From contig JAMWDI010000003.1 of assembly GCA_023819375.1 (NCBI GenBank), positions 186,001 to 250,000 on the forward strand: a stretch of 64,000 nt of DNA, written 5' to 3'. A program made the position numbers and the translations under genes. Of the stretch, positions 42,404 through 53,412 are shown one piece after another (within the stretch, counting starts at the first letter, position 1; every line of letters begins with the position of its first letter). This stretch comes from Candidatus Omnitrophota bacterium (GTDB lineage Bacteria > Ratteibacteria > UBA8468 > B48-G9 > JAFGKM01). The notes below the pieces were generated by a model. It made no database searches and was not told where the DNA came from. It saw nothing but the letters and a program-made list of their open reading frames with translations.

Positions 42404-42793
42404 ATGGAAAGAAATATTGTAGATGAAATTGTTGAAAAAATTGAAAAATTGACAGTGGTGGAAGTGGCAGAACTTGCAAAAAAACTTGAAGAAAAATTTG
42501 GAGTAAGTGGAATGGTTCCTGCTATGGGTATGGTTCAAGCAGTTACTACTCAACCAGAAGCAACAGTTCAGAAAGAAGAAAAAACAACGTTTGATGTTAT
42601 TTTGAAAAGCGCAGGATCAAATAAAATACAGACAATAAAAGAAGTAAGAGCAGTAACAAATCTTGGATTAAAAGAAGCAAAAGATTTAGTTGAGTCATTG
42701 CCCAAGCCTATAAAAGAAAAAGTTAGTAAAGAAGAAGCAGAGGAGATTAAGAAAAAGTTTGAAGCAATAGGTGCAGAGGTAGAAATCAAATAA
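42404..42793 (+). CDS. rplL: 50S ribosomal protein L7/L12
   Basis: [47 protein letters not shown]. Confidence 0.98.
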   Translation: MERNIVDEIVEKIEKLTVVEVAELAKKLEEKFGVSGMVPAMGMVQAVTTQPEATVQKEEKTTFDVILKSAGSNKIQTIKEVRAVTNLGLKEAKDLVESLPKPIKEKVSKEEAEEIKKKFEAIGAEVEIK

Positions 42794-42863
42794 AATTATC
42801 TTAATAAAAAATTGATAAAAAGAAAGGGTTTTCTAAAAAATTTATTTTTAAATAGGAGAAAAA

Positions 42864-45800
42864 ATGGAAAGGAAGGATGTTTTTGTAGAAATTCCTGACC
42901 TTTTATATATTCAAAAGAAATCTTATGAAGAATTTTTACAGAAAGATGTTCCTCCTGAAAAAAGAAAGATAAAAGGTTTAGAGGAAGTTTTTAGGAAGGT
43001 ATTCCCTATAGAAAGTGATGATAACCTTTTGAAATTAGAGTATGTTTCTTATTCTCTTGATGATCCAGCACATACGATTAAAGAGTGTGTAGAAGAAAAA
43101 CTTACTTATGAGGCAAAACTTAAAGTTAAATTTAGACTTCATATAAATAGAAAAACAGAGGATGGGAAAATTGAAAATGTTCGTATAAAAGAGCAGGATG
43201 TATATGTTGGTGGAATACCTTTGATGACAGAAAATGGTAGTTTCATTATAAATGGAGTTGAAAGGGTTGTTGTAAACCAACTTTTAAGATGTCCAGGGGT
43301 TTATTTTAAAGAAGAAGAGGAAATAATTGGTCAGAAAACATTATATTCAGCAAAGGTTTATCCATCAAGAGGTATTTGGATTGAGATATATATAGACCAT
43401 CATGAAACACTTTGGGTTCTAATAGGTAAAAAGAAAATTCTCTTAACTACATTTTTGAAAGCACTTGATGCTGAAGAAGAAACAATAAAAGAAGTTTATG
43501 GTGACATTAACAATATGCCTGAAAATTCACCATTAAGAATAACACAGTTGAAAGATTCAACAAAAGATAGAGAGGATGCATTAAAATATATTTATACAGA
43601 ATTGAGGCCTGGGTATTCTCCAATTTTAAGAGAGGCAGAAAAATTTTTTAAATCATTATTTTTCACTGATGAAATATATGACCTTTCTGAAGCAGGAAGA
43701 TCTCAGATTAACAGAAAACTTGGACTCAATCTTAAAGAAAGACATCTTACAAAACTTGATATTATTAAAATAGTGAAATATCTCCTTTCACTTTATGAAA
43801 AAAAGGAAGGTGAAGTTGATGATATTGACCATCTTAAAAATAAAAGAGTAAGGACTTCAGCAGAAATTATTAGAGAACATGTATATGAGGGTTTAACCAG
43901 ATTAGCAAGATATTGTAAAGAAAAAATGGCACTTGTTGATAAAACGAAGATAGAGGATGTCACGCCTCAGGAATTAATAAATTATAGAATTTTTGCTAAT
44001 GTTGTAAATGATTTCTTTGCAAGAAATCAACTTTCTCAATTTTTAGACAAAACAAATCCACTTGCAGAGATAACACATAAGAGAAGAGTTACTGCAGTTG
44101 GAGAAGGTGGAGTTAAGGAAAGAAAAAGAGCAGGCTTTGAAGTAAGAGATGTTCATTATACTCATTTCGGGAAAATATGCCCAATTGAAACACCTGAAGG
44201 TGCAAATATTGGATTGATAAATTCACTTACAGTATATGCAAAAGTTGATGAATTAGGATTTTTGAGATCTCCCTATTATAAAGTTGAAAATGGTTATGTT
44301 AAAACTGATGAAGTAGTTTATTTAAGTGCAGATGAAGAAGAAGAATACAACATAGCACCTTCAGATGTTCCATATGATGAAAAGACAAAAAGAATAATTC
44401 CTGAAAAGGTAATGGTAAGAAGTAAAGGAGGAGATTTTATAGAAGTAAAAAGAGAAGAAATCCATTATATTGGAGTTTCTCCAATTCAGACTGTTGGAGT
44501 AAGTGCTTCTTTAATTCCATTTCTTGAACATGATGATTCAAACAGGGCTTTAATGGGTTCTAACATGCAAAGGCAAGCAGTTCCACTTATTAGACCTGAA
44601 AGTCCAATAGTTAAAACTGGTATGGAAAAATATGTTGTTAGAGATGCAGGAGTTGTAATAAGAGCGAAAAATCCAGGAGTAGTTGAATATGTTGATGCAG
44701 AGAAAATAATCATTAAAAGAGATAATCCTGGAATATTCCCATGGGAAGAAAAAGATATCTATTATTTGAAAAAATTTGTTAAAACAAATCAGGATACCTG
44801 TTTCCATCAGAGACCACTTGTAAATGTTGGAGATAGAGTTGAAGAGGGGCAGATTTTGACAGATGGACCTGCTGTTTCAAGAGATGGAGAACTTTCACTT
44901 GGTAGAAATTTACTTGTTGCTTTTATGCCGTGGCATGGATACAATTATGAGGATGCAATTTTGATAAGTGAAAGGTTGGTTAAAGATGATGTTTTCACTT
45001 CAATACATATAAAAGAATTTGAAGTTGAGGCTAGGGACACAGAACTTGGTCCAGAAGAGATTACAGCAGATATTCCTAATGTTCCAGAGGAACAACTTGC
45101 AAATTTAGATGAAGAGGGAATAGTGAAAATAGGTACAGAAGTAGAACCAGATGATATACTTGTTGGAAAAATTACACCGAGAGGAGAAGCAGAACTTACA
45201 CCAGAAGAAAAACTTTTAAGAGTAATTTTTGGTGAAAAATCAAAAAATGTATTGAATACATCTGAAAAAGTTCCTCCGGGGATAAAAGGTGTAGTCATAA
45301 ATGTAAGGAAATATAAGAGAAGAGAAGACATGTCTGAAGAGGAAATCAAAAAAGAGATTGAAAAAGTTCAGAAAAACTTTAAAAACAAGGAAAAGATTGT
45401 TAGAGAAATCATAACTGCAGAGATAAAAAAACTTCTTGAAGTTTACAAAATCAATCTTAAAGTTACTTCAACTGTAAGTGGATGGAAAAAGTTAATAAAT
45501 AAAGTTCCAGATGAAGTAAGGGAAAAACTATTGAAAATAATTGAAATTGGAGAAAAAGAAATTGAAAAGATTGAAACCCAACTTCAAGAAGAAGAGGCAA
45601 AAATAAAGAAAGGAGTTGAATTAGAACCAGATGTAAGAATGAAAGTAGTTGTTGAGGTTGCAATAAAGAAGAAGATAGCAGTTGGAGATAAGATGAGCGG
45701 AAGACATGGAAATAAAGGTGTTATTGCAAAAATTTTACCTGAAGAAGATATGCCTTTCCTTGAAGATGGAACTCCTGTTGATATTGTTTTAAATCCTCTT

Positions 45801-48800
45801 GGAGTACCTTCAAGAATGAATGTTGGACAGATATTAGAAACTCATCTTGGGTGGGCTTTAAAGACATTGGGATACAGTTTGGAAGTCCCTGTTTTTAAGG
45901 GTTTAAAAGAATTAGAAATAAAACATCTCTTGAAGTCTGCAGGATTACCTGAAAGTGGAAAAACAATACTTTATGATGGACAAACTGGAGAACCTTTTGC
46001 ACAACCAGTTACTGTTGGTTATATGTATATGATGAAGTTAATACACCTTGCAGATGAAAAAATTCATGCAAGATGTACAGGTTCATATTCTCTAATTACA
46101 CAACAGCCTCTTGGTGGAAGAGCACAATTTGGAGGCCAGAGATTTGGAGAAATGGAAGTTTGGGCTCTTGAAGGTTATGGTGCTGCTTATACCTTAAGAG
46201 AAATGTTAACTGTTAAAAGTGATGATACTGAAGGAAGAAAATTGATGTATGATGCAATTGCAAAAGGGCTTGATTATAAAGGAGAAAATATTCCAGAATC
46301 CTTTAAGGTTTTAAAGAAAGAACTTCAAGGCCTTGGTTTTGATTTGAAAGAAACAGAAAAGATATTTGAGGATGGAAAGAAAAGACCTGTTGTAAGTATA
46401 AGAATTGCTACTCCAACAACTATTCGTTCCTGGTCTTACGGAGAGGTAAAGAAAGCAGAAACATTAAATTATAGAACTTTAAGGCCTGAAAGAGATGGCC
46501 TTTTCTGTGAAAAGATTTTTGGGCCTGAAAGAGATTATGAATGTGCTTGTGGAAAATATAAAAAATTGAGATATAAAGGAATTATTTGTGATAGATGTGG
46601 AGTAGAAGTGACAACAAGAAAAGTAAGAAGAGAAAGAATGGGACATATAGAACTTGCTACTCCTGTTTCTTATGTTTGGTTATTTAAGAGCACTTCTAAC
46701 TGGCTTGGACTTCTTCTTGATCTTTCTCAGGCAGAACTTGAAATGGTTATTTATTATGAGAGATATATAGTTGTTGATCCTGGCAATGTGCCTGAATTGA
46801 AAGAAAAAATGTTACTTACTGAAAAAGAATATCAGGAATATAAAGAAAAATATGGAAATAAGTTTAAGGCTGGGATTGGTGCAGAAGGTCTTCAGGAATT
46901 ACTTAAAAAGATAGATCTTGTAAAACTTGAAGAGGAAATTAAAGAAGAATTGAAGAAAAAGAAAAATTATGAAAAAAGAAGTGAACTTATTAAAAAATTG
47001 AGAATGGTACAGGGATTAATAAAGACACAGGTGAAGCCAGAATATCTTGTAACCAATATTATTCCTGTAATTCCACCAGATTTAAGACCACTTTTACCAC
47101 TTGATGGTGGAAGATTCGTTGCTTCTGACTTGAATGACCTTTATCAGAGGGTAATTAATAGAAATAACCGTCTTAAGAAACTTATTAAATTACAGACACC
47201 AGATATTATTGTAAGAAATGAAAAAAGACTGCTTCAAGAAGCAGTTGACGCATTAATGGATAATGGAAGACATGGAATGCCAGTTTTGGGTAAAGGGAAA
47301 AGACCGTTGAAATCTCTTGCTGATGCTTTGAGAGGTAAACAAGGAAGGTTTAGACAAAATCTTCTCGGTAAACGTGTTGATTACTCTGGTAGGGCCGTAA
47401 TTGTCGTCGGTCCTGAGCTGAAATTAAATGAATGTGGAATACCAAAAGAAATGGCTTTGGAACTTTTCAGTCCATTTGTTTTAAGAGAATTTAGAAAGAA
47501 AGAATATTTCCATACTCCTGGAAGCGCAAAAAGAGCAATAAGGGAAAATAGACCTGAAGTTTGGGAAGTTCTTGAAAAAGTTATTAAAAACCATCCAGTC
47601 CTTTTAAATAGACAACCAACTTTACATAGATTAAGTATTCAGGCATTTGAGCCAAAGTTAATTGAGGGAAATGTAATAGCAATTCATCCACTTGTTTGTC
47701 CTGCTTATAATGCTGATTTTGATGGAGATACTATGAGCATTCATGTTCCTCTAACACCAGAAGCAATACTTGAAGCAGAACTTCTAATGAAAGCGACAAC
47801 TCATATACTTTCTCCAGCAAATGGTAAACCCGTTGTTACACCTACAAGAGATATAGTGATGGGTTGTGCTTATCTGACATATATGAGTGAAGAAGCAGAA
47901 TATCCTAAGGTTATTTCAAGTTTTGATGAGGCAAAATATTTGAACTATATAGGTGAAATTGAATTGCATAGACCAATTAAAGTTAAAAATGAGTATGGAA
48001 GAATTATAACAACAACTGTTGGTAGAATAATCTTTAATGAGATTATACCTCCAGAAATTCCATTTAAAAATGAAGTGTTTGAATCTTCAGGACTTGAAAA
48101 ACTTATAGATGAAATATTTACAAAATGTGGATATGAAAAAACAGTAGAGTTTTTAGATGCTTGTAAAGAACTTGGATTTTACTATTCAACAATAAGTGGA
48201 GTAACAATTGGAATAGATGATCTTATAGTTCCTGAAATAAAATGGGAATTGATAAAGGAGGCGAAAGAAGAAGTTGAGAAAATAGAAAAGATTTATAAAA
48301 AAGGGATAATTTCAGAAGGTGAAAAATATAATAGAAAAATTGATATATGGACATCTGTAACAAATGAATTGATGGAACAGGTTATGAATACAATTAAAAA
48401 TGATACAGGAATAAGTCCATTTAGAATTAATCCAATCTTCTTAATGGTTTCATCAGGAGCAAGAGGTAACAAAACCCAAGTTGCACAATTGATGGGAATG
48501 AGAGGATTAATGATAAGACCAACAAAGAAACTTACAGGTGGTATAGGAGAAATTATAGAAACTCCTGTTATATCTAATTTCAAAGAAGGACTTTCTGTTC
48601 TTGAATATTTCATTTCAGTTCATGGGGGCAGAAAGGGACTTGTTGACACTGCATTAAAAACTTCTGACGCAGGATATTTAAGCAGACGTCTTGTAGATGT
48701 TGCTCATTCTGTAATTGTTAGAGAAGAAGATTGTGGAACATTAGAAGGTATATATGCAAGTCCTTTAATTGAAGGTGATGAAGAAATAATTTCATTGAAG

Positions 48801-50399
48801 GAAAGAATCGTTGGAAGAGTTGCTTTTGATGATATTACAACAATACTTGGAGAAGTTATTGTTAAAGAAGGCGAAGTTATAGATGAAGAAAAGGCTGATA
48901 GAATAATAAAAGCAAAAGAAGAGGGTCTTTTACTTACTGATAAAATAAAAATTAGATCAGTTTTGACATGTAAAACTGAAAAGGGAGTGTGTGCGAAATG
49001 TTATGGATGGGATTTATCAAGAAAGAAACTTGTTAATATTGGAGAGGCAGTAGGTGTTATAGCAGCACAATCTATTGGTGAACCTGGAACACAATTAACT
49101 TTGAGAACTTTCCATACAGGTGGAGCAGCATCAAGAGGTGTTGGTCCATCATCTATAAGAAGTAAATCAGAAGGAATAATTAAATATTGTGAGGATTTAA
49201 AAGTTGTTAAAAATAGGGATGGTAAAAATGTTGTATGTCAAAGAGAAGGAAGTATTGTTATAGTTGATGAAAAAGATAGGGAACTTGAGAGATATACTTT
49301 AAGAGTTGGTTCCATAATTAATGTAGAAAACAATAGTAAAGTCAAAAAAGGACAAATAATTGCTGAATGGGATCCTTATTCTATCCCTGTAATTGTTGAT
49401 AAAGGTGGAATAATTAAGTTTAAAGATGTAGAAATAGGAAAAACAGCAAAAGAAGAAAGGGATTCTCAAACACAAATAGAGAGGCTGGTTATTATTCCAC
49501 ATAAAGAAGAAAAGGAACCTCAGATTATTCTTGTAGATGAAAAAGGAGAAAAAGTTGGTATTTATCACTTACCAATAGGAGCACATATAATTGTAAAGGA
49601 AGGAGACAAGGTTTTACCTGGAGACATTGTCGCAAAAACACCAAGAACAGTAAGAAGGGTTCAAGATATAACAGGAGGACTTCCAAGGGTTTCAGATTTG
49701 TTTGAAGCAAGGACTCCTAAAAATCCAGCAATATTAACAGAAATAGATGGATATGTAAAAATTGAGACAGAAAAAGGAGGTAGAAAAGTTAAAGTTTATA
49801 ATCCAGAGACTAAGACGGAAAAAGAGTATTTAATTCCTTATGGTAAAACACTTGTTGTGAGTGATGGTGATTATGTTTTGGCAGGGACAGAATTGACAGA
49901 TGGATTTAAAGTTTTATCAGATATTTTAAGAATCCAGGGAGAAAAGAAAGTTATGGAATATCTTTTGAATGAAATACAGAAAGTTTATAGAGTTGAAGGT
50001 GTAAAGATAAATGATAAACATATTGAAATAATAATCAGACAAATGTTATCAAAAGTCAGAGTTGAAGACCCAGGAGATACATTTTTACTTGAAGGAGAAG
50101 AAAAGAACCGTTATGAAATTGAAAAAATAAATGAATCTTTACCAAAGGGTAAAAAACCTGCAACTTATAAACCTCTTGTTTTGGGTATTACACGTGTTGC
50201 TTTGAGTAGTGATAGTTTCATTTCTGCTGCCTCTTTCCAAGAAACCATGAAAGTTCTTACAGATGCAGCAGTTTTAGGGAAAGAAGATACGCTTGAGGGT
50301 TTGAAAGAAAATGTAATACTTGGTAGACTAATACCAGCAGGAACAGGGATTATTGAAAAGAAAGAGGAAGCAGTTGAAGAAAAAATTTATGCAAAATAG
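42864..50399 (+). CDS. rpoBC: fused DNA-directed RNA polymerase beta/beta' subunits (RpoB-RpoC, 2511 aa)
   Basis: RpoB motifs (ITHKRRVTAVGEGG...CPIETPEGANIGLINSL; GDKMSGRHGNKGV) in the N-terminal half; RpoC motifs (RSWSYGEVKKAETLNYRTLRPERDGLFCEKIFGP, YNADFDGDTMSIHVPL) in the same frame. Confidence 0.97.
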   Translation: MERKDVFVEIPDLLYIQKKSYEEFLQKDVPPEKRKIKGLEEVFRKVFPIESDDNLLKLEYVSYSLDDPAHTIKECVEEKLTYEAKLKVKFRLHINRKTEDGKIENVRIKEQDVYVGGIPLMTENGSFIINGVERVVVNQLLRCPGVYFKEEEEIIGQKTLYSAKVYPSRGIWIEIYIDHHETLWVLIGKKKILLTTFLKALDAEEETIKEVYGDINNMPENSPLRITQLKDSTKDREDALKYIYTELRPGYSPILREAEKFFKSLFFTDEIYDLSEAGRSQINRKLGLNLKERHLTKLDIIKIVKYLLSLYEKKEGEVDDIDHLKNKRVRTSAEIIREHVYEGLTRLARYCKEKMALVDKTKIEDVTPQELINYRIFANVVNDFFARNQLSQFLDKTNPLAEITHKRRVTAVGEGGVKERKRAGFEVRDVHYTHFGKICPIETPEGANIGLINSLTVYAKVDELGFLRSPYYKVENGYVKTDEVVYLSADEEEEYNIAPSDVPYDEKTKRIIPEKVMVRSKGGDFIEVKREEIHYIGVSPIQTVGVSASLIPFLEHDDSNRALMGSNMQRQAVPLIRPESPIVKTGMEKYVVRDAGVVIRAKNPGVVEYVDAEKIIIKRDNPGIFPWEEKDIYYLKKFVKTNQDTCFHQRPLVNVGDRVEEGQILTDGPAVSRDGELSLGRNLLVAFMPWHGYNYEDAILISERLVKDDVFTSIHIKEFEVEARDTELGPEEITADIPNVPEEQLANLDEEGIVKIGTEVEPDDILVGKITPRGEAELTPEEKLLRVIFGEKSKNVLNTSEKVPPGIKGVVINVRKYKRREDMSEEEIKKEIEKVQKNFKNKEKIVREIITAEIKKLLEVYKINLKVTSTVSGWKKLINKVPDEVREKLLKIIEIGEKEIEKIETQLQEEEAKIKKGVELEPDVRMKVVVEVAIKKKIAVGDKMSGRHGNKGVIAKILPEEDMPFLEDGTPVDIVLNPLGVPSRMNVGQILETHLGWALKTLGYSLEVPVFKGLKELEIKHLLKSAGLPESGKTILYDGQTGEPFAQPVTVGYMYMMKLIHLADEKIHARCTGSYSLITQQPLGGRAQFGGQRFGEMEVWALEGYGAAYTLREMLTVKSDDTEGRKLMYDAIAKGLDYKGENIPESFKVLKKELQGLGFDLKETEKIFEDGKKRPVVSIRIATPTTIRSWSYGEVKKAETLNYRTLRPERDGLFCEKIFGPERDYECACGKYKKLRYKGIICDRCGVEVTTRKVRRERMGHIELATPVSYVWLFKSTSNWLGLLLDLSQAELEMVIYYERYIVVDPGNVPELKEKMLLTEKEYQEYKEKYGNKFKAGIGAEGLQELLKKIDLVKLEEEIKEELKKKKNYEKRSELIKKLRMVQGLIKTQVKPEYLVTNIIPVIPPDLRPLLPLDGGRFVASDLNDLYQRVINRNNRLKKLIKLQTPDIIVRNEKRLLQEAVDALMDNGRHGMPVLGKGKRPLKSLADALRGKQGRFRQNLLGKRVDYSGRAVIVVGPELKLNECGIPKEMALELFSPFVLREFRKKEYFHTPGSAKRAIRENRPEVWEVLEKVIKNHPVLLNRQPTLHRLSIQAFEPKLIEGNVIAIHPLVCPAYNADFDGDTMSIHVPLTPEAILEAELLMKATTHILSPANGKPVVTPTRDIVMGCAYLTYMSEEAEYPKVISSFDEAKYLNYIGEIELHRPIKVKNEYGRIITTTVGRIIFNEIIPPEIPFKNEVFESSGLEKLIDEIFTKCGYEKTVEFLDACKELGFYYSTISGVTIGIDDLIVPEIKWELIKEAKEEVEKIEKIYKKGIISEGEKYNRKIDIWTSVTNELMEQVMNTIKNDTGISPFRINPIFLMVSSGARGNKTQVAQLMGMRGLMIRPTKKLTGGIGEIIETPVISNFKEGLSVLEYFISVHGGRKGLVDTALKTSDAGYLSRRLVDVAHSVIVREEDCGTLEGIYASPLIEGDEEIISLKERIVGRVAFDDITTILGEVIVKEGEVIDEEKADRIIKAKEEGLLLTDKIKIRSVLTCKTEKGVCAKCYGWDLSRKKLVNIGEAVGVIAAQSIGEPGTQLTLRTFHTGGAASRGVGPSSIRSKSEGIIKYCEDLKVVKNRDGKNVVCQREGSIVIVDEKDRELERYTLRVGSIINVENNSKVKKGQIIAEWDPYSIPVIVDKGGIIKFKDVEIGKTAKEERDSQTQIERLVIIPHKEEKEPQIILVDEKGEKVGIYHLPIGAHIIVKEGDKVLPGDIVAKTPRTVRRVQDITGGLPRVSDLFEARTPKNPAILTEIDGYVKIETEKGGRKVKVYNPETKTEKEYLIPYGKTLVVSDGDYVLAGTELTDGFKVLSDILRIQGEKKVMEYLLNEIQKVYRVEGVKINDKHIEIIIRQMLSKVRVEDPGDTFLLEGEEKNRYEIEKINESLPKGKKPATYKPLVLGITRVALSSDSFISAASFQETMKVLTDAAVLGKEDTLEGLKENVILGRLIPAGTGIIEKKEEAVEEKIYAK

Positions 50400-50408
50400 G
50401 AGGTTAGA

Positions 50409-50798
50409 ATGCCGACAATAAATCAATTAATAAGAAAAAAGAGAAAGCCAAAAAAGAGGAAATCAAAGTCAACTGCTCTTGAAAAAAATCCTTTTAAAAA
50501 AGGTGTATGCCTTTATGTAAGGACAATGACGCCCAAAAAACCAAATTCTGCTTTAAGAAAAATAGCAAAAGTTCGTCTTACAAATGGAAAAGAGGTTATT
50601 GCTTACATCCCAGGAATAGGTCATAATCTTCAAGAACATTCAATTGTTCTTGTAAGAGGAGGAAGAGTTAAAGATTTACCAGGTGTAAAATATCATATAG
50701 TAAGAGGTGTATATGATGCAAGTGGAGTTGAAAATAGAAAAAAATCAAGATCTAAATATGGAACTAAAAAGCCAAAAGAGACAAAAAAGGAGGGTTAA
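50409..50798 (+). CDS. rpsL: 30S ribosomal protein S12
   Basis: [35 protein letters not shown]. Confidence 0.98.
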   Translation: MPTINQLIRKKRKPKKRKSKSTALEKNPFKKGVCLYVRTMTPKKPNSALRKIAKVRLTNGKEVIAYIPGIGHNLQEHSIVLVRGGRVKDLPGVKYHIVRGVYDASGVENRKKSRSKYGTKKPKETKKEG

Positions 50799-50801
50799 AC
50801 A

Positions 50802-51272
50802 ATGCCAAGGAGGAAAAGAGCAGAGAAAAGAGAGATAAAACCAGATCCTAGATATAATGATTATGAAGTCGCAAAATTTGTGAATAAATTAATGTGGGAT
50901 GGCAAAAAATCTCTTGCTTATAAAATCTTTTATACTGCAATGGATATAATAAAAGAAAAAACAAAAGAAGATCCTCTTGTTGTATTTAAAAGAGCCCTTA
51001 ATAATGTTAAACCAAAACTTGAGGTAAGACCGCGAAGAGTTGGAGGTGCTACTTATCAGATACCTATGGAAGTTCCACCCCATAGAAGTTTGTCTTTGGC
51101 AATTAGATGGATTGTTGAATCTGCTCGGGCAAGAAAAGGAAAGCCTATGGCACTTCGTCTTGTAGACGAAATTTTAGAAGCCGCAAGAGGTGAAGGTCCA
51201 AGTGTGAAAAAGAAAGAGGATACCCATAAAATGGCAGAAGCCAATAGAGCATTTGCACATTATAGATGGTAA
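50802..51272 (+). CDS. rpsG: 30S ribosomal protein S7
   Basis: [39 protein letters not shown]. Confidence 0.98.
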   Translation: MPRRKRAEKREIKPDPRYNDYEVAKFVNKLMWDGKKSLAYKIFYTAMDIIKEKTKEDPLVVFKRALNNVKPKLEVRPRRVGGATYQIPMEVPPHRSLSLAIRWIVESARARKGKPMALRLVDEILEAARGEGPSVKKKEDTHKMAEANRAFAHYRW

Positions 51273-51284
51273 TAAATTTTTTTG

Positions 51285-51316
51285 ACCCGGTTCTTAAATG
51301 AACCGGGTTTATTTTT
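51285..51316 (+). terminator. intrinsic terminator after rpsG
   Basis: ACCCGGTTC-TTAAAT-GAACCGGGT perfect 9-bp stem then TTATTTTTT. Confidence 0.85.
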
Positions 51317-51327
51317 TGGAATAAAAA

Positions 51328-53385
51328 ATGATAGATAAAATTAGAAATATCGGGATAATAGCGCATATAGATGCAGGTAAAACTACAACAACAGAGAGAT
51401 TTCTTTTTTATACAGGAAAAACATACAAAATAGGAAGTGTTGATGAAGGAACTGCTGTGATGGATTGGATGGAATTAGAAAAAGAAAGAGGCATAACTAT
51501 TACAGCAGCATGTACTACTTGTTTTTGGAAGGGCTATAAGATAAATATAATTGATACTCCAGGACATGTTGATTTTACTGTTGAAGTTGAAAGATCTTTA
51601 AGAGTTCTTGATGGAGCAATAGGTATTTTTTGTGCAGTTGCAGGAGTTCAGCCACAGTCTGAAACTGTATGGCGTCAGAGTGAGAAATATAAAGTTCCAA
51701 GGATTATTTTTGTTAATAAAATGGATAGAATTGGAGCAGACTTTTTTAGAGTACTGGAAGATATTAAAAAGAAACTTAATTCTAATCCATTAATACTTGT
51801 TGTTCCAATAGGAAAAGAAGATGAGTTTTCAGGTTTGATAGATCTGGTAGAGGGGAAAGTTATTAAATATAATTCTGAATTTGAAACAGATGCTGAGGTA
51901 AGTGAAGTAGATGATGAATTTAAAGAAATTTTTGAAAAGTATAGAAAAGATATGATTGAGCAACTTGCAGAAATAGATGAAAGAATTATGGAAAAATATT
52001 TAAATGGAGAAGAAATTTCAAAAGAATTATTAAAGGAAGCAATAAGAAAGGCAACTCTTGAAAGGAAAATCTTTCCTGCTTTTTGTGGATCTGCTTTGAA
52101 AAATAAAGGTGTTCTTCTGCTTCTTGATGCAATATGTAATTATTTGCCTTCTCCACTTGATAGAGGAGAAATCCCTTGTGTAAATCCTATAACTGGAAAA
52201 AGAGAAACAAGAAAACCATTGACTGATGAAAAATTTTCAGGGCTGATTTTTAAAGTTTACAATGATATCTATTTTGGAAAAATTTTATATACAAGAATTT
52301 ACTCAGGGAAAATTAAAAAGGGAGAAACTGTTTTAAATTCAACAAGAGATAAAAAAGAAAAAATTTTAAAAATTCTTGAAGTTCATGCAAATAAATATTC
52401 AGAAAAAAGTGAAGCATCAATTGGTGAAATTGTTGGTTTGATTGGTTTAAAAAATACATTTACTGGAGATACTATTTGTGATGAAAATTATCCAATTATT
52501 TATGAATCAATAAATTTTCCAGAACCTGTAATTTATTCGGCAGTTGAACCAAAAGTGAAAAGTGATTATGAGAAAGTTTATGAAACACTTAAAAAAATCC
52601 TTGAAGAGGATCCAACTTTAAAAATGAAAATTGACGAAGAGACAGGACAGATTATTCTTATGGGAATGGGAGAGTTACAGATAGAAATTGTTGTAGAAAG
52701 ATTAAAAAGAGAATATAAAATACCTGTTCGTCTTGGGAAACCCGAAGTTGCTTATAGAGAAACAATTAGTCAGATATGCGAAGGAGTGGGTGAATTTTCT
52801 GGAATTATTGGTGAAAAACTTAATTATGGGTACGTTGTTTTAAGACTTGAACCAGGGGAAAAGGGAGAAAAATTTAAATTTTTTAATCTTGTTGATAAAT
52901 CAAAATTGCCACTTGAATTTATTCCAAGCATAGAAGAAGGAATAAGGGAATGTTTAGAAGTTGGTATTTATGGATTTCCTATAATAGACATTAAGGTTTT
53001 TCTTGTAGATGCTATTTATAATAAAGAAAACTCAACATCCATAGGATATAAAATTGCATCTTCAATTGCTTTTAAAAATGCATATAAAAATGGGGCTCCT
53101 GTTATTCTTGAACCAATTATGAGAATTGAAATATTGACTCCTGAAGAATTTATTGGTGATGTATTAAATGATTTTGTGATGAGAAACGGAAAAGTTTTAA
53201 ATGTTGAAATTCATGGAAATACAGGTATTATAAATGGTAATGTCGCCTTGAAAAAAGTTTTTGGTTATTCAACTGTGTTGAGATCGTTGACACAGGGACG
53301 TGGAAGTTTTATAATGGAACCATATTATTATGAAGTTGTTCCTGAGGAGGAATTTAAAAAAATAGTTGGCATTACAACCCATTAA
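51328..53385 (+). CDS. fusA: elongation factor G
   Basis: [70 protein letters not shown]. Confidence 0.95.
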   Translation: MIDKIRNIGIIAHIDAGKTTTTERFLFYTGKTYKIGSVDEGTAVMDWMELEKERGITITAACTTCFWKGYKINIIDTPGHVDFTVEVERSLRVLDGAIGIFCAVAGVQPQSETVWRQSEKYKVPRIIFVNKMDRIGADFFRVLEDIKKKLNSNPLILVVPIGKEDEFSGLIDLVEGKVIKYNSEFETDAEVSEVDDEFKEIFEKYRKDMIEQLAEIDERIMEKYLNGEEISKELLKEAIRKATLERKIFPAFCGSALKNKGVLLLLDAICNYLPSPLDRGEIPCVNPITGKRETRKPLTDEKFSGLIFKVYNDIYFGKILYTRIYSGKIKKGETVLNSTRDKKEKILKILEVHANKYSEKSEASIGEIVGLIGLKNTFTGDTICDENYPIIYESINFPEPVIYSAVEPKVKSDYEKVYETLKKILEEDPTLKMKIDEETGQIILMGMGELQIEIVVERLKREYKIPVRLGKPEVAYRETISQICEGVGEFSGIIGEKLNYGYVVLRLEPGEKGEKFKFFNLVDKSKLPLEFIPSIEEGIRECLEVGIYGFPIIDIKVFLVDAIYNKENSTSIGYKIASSIAFKNAYKNGAPVILEPIMRIEILTPEEFIGDVLNDFVMRNGKVLNVEIHGNTGIINGNVALKKVFGYSTVLRSLTQGRGSFIMEPYYYEVVPEEEFKKIVGITTH

Positions 53386-53412
53386 ATTCTATAACAAAAA
53401 GGAGGTATAGAT

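Noticed and set aside
44945-45349. 134-aa minus-strand ORF inside rpoBC, and similar antisense ORFs elsewhere (e.g. 32937-33314, 62259-62693)
   Set aside because: Fully antisense to confident genes, low-complexity Phe/Ser/Leu-rich translations, no SD or homology.
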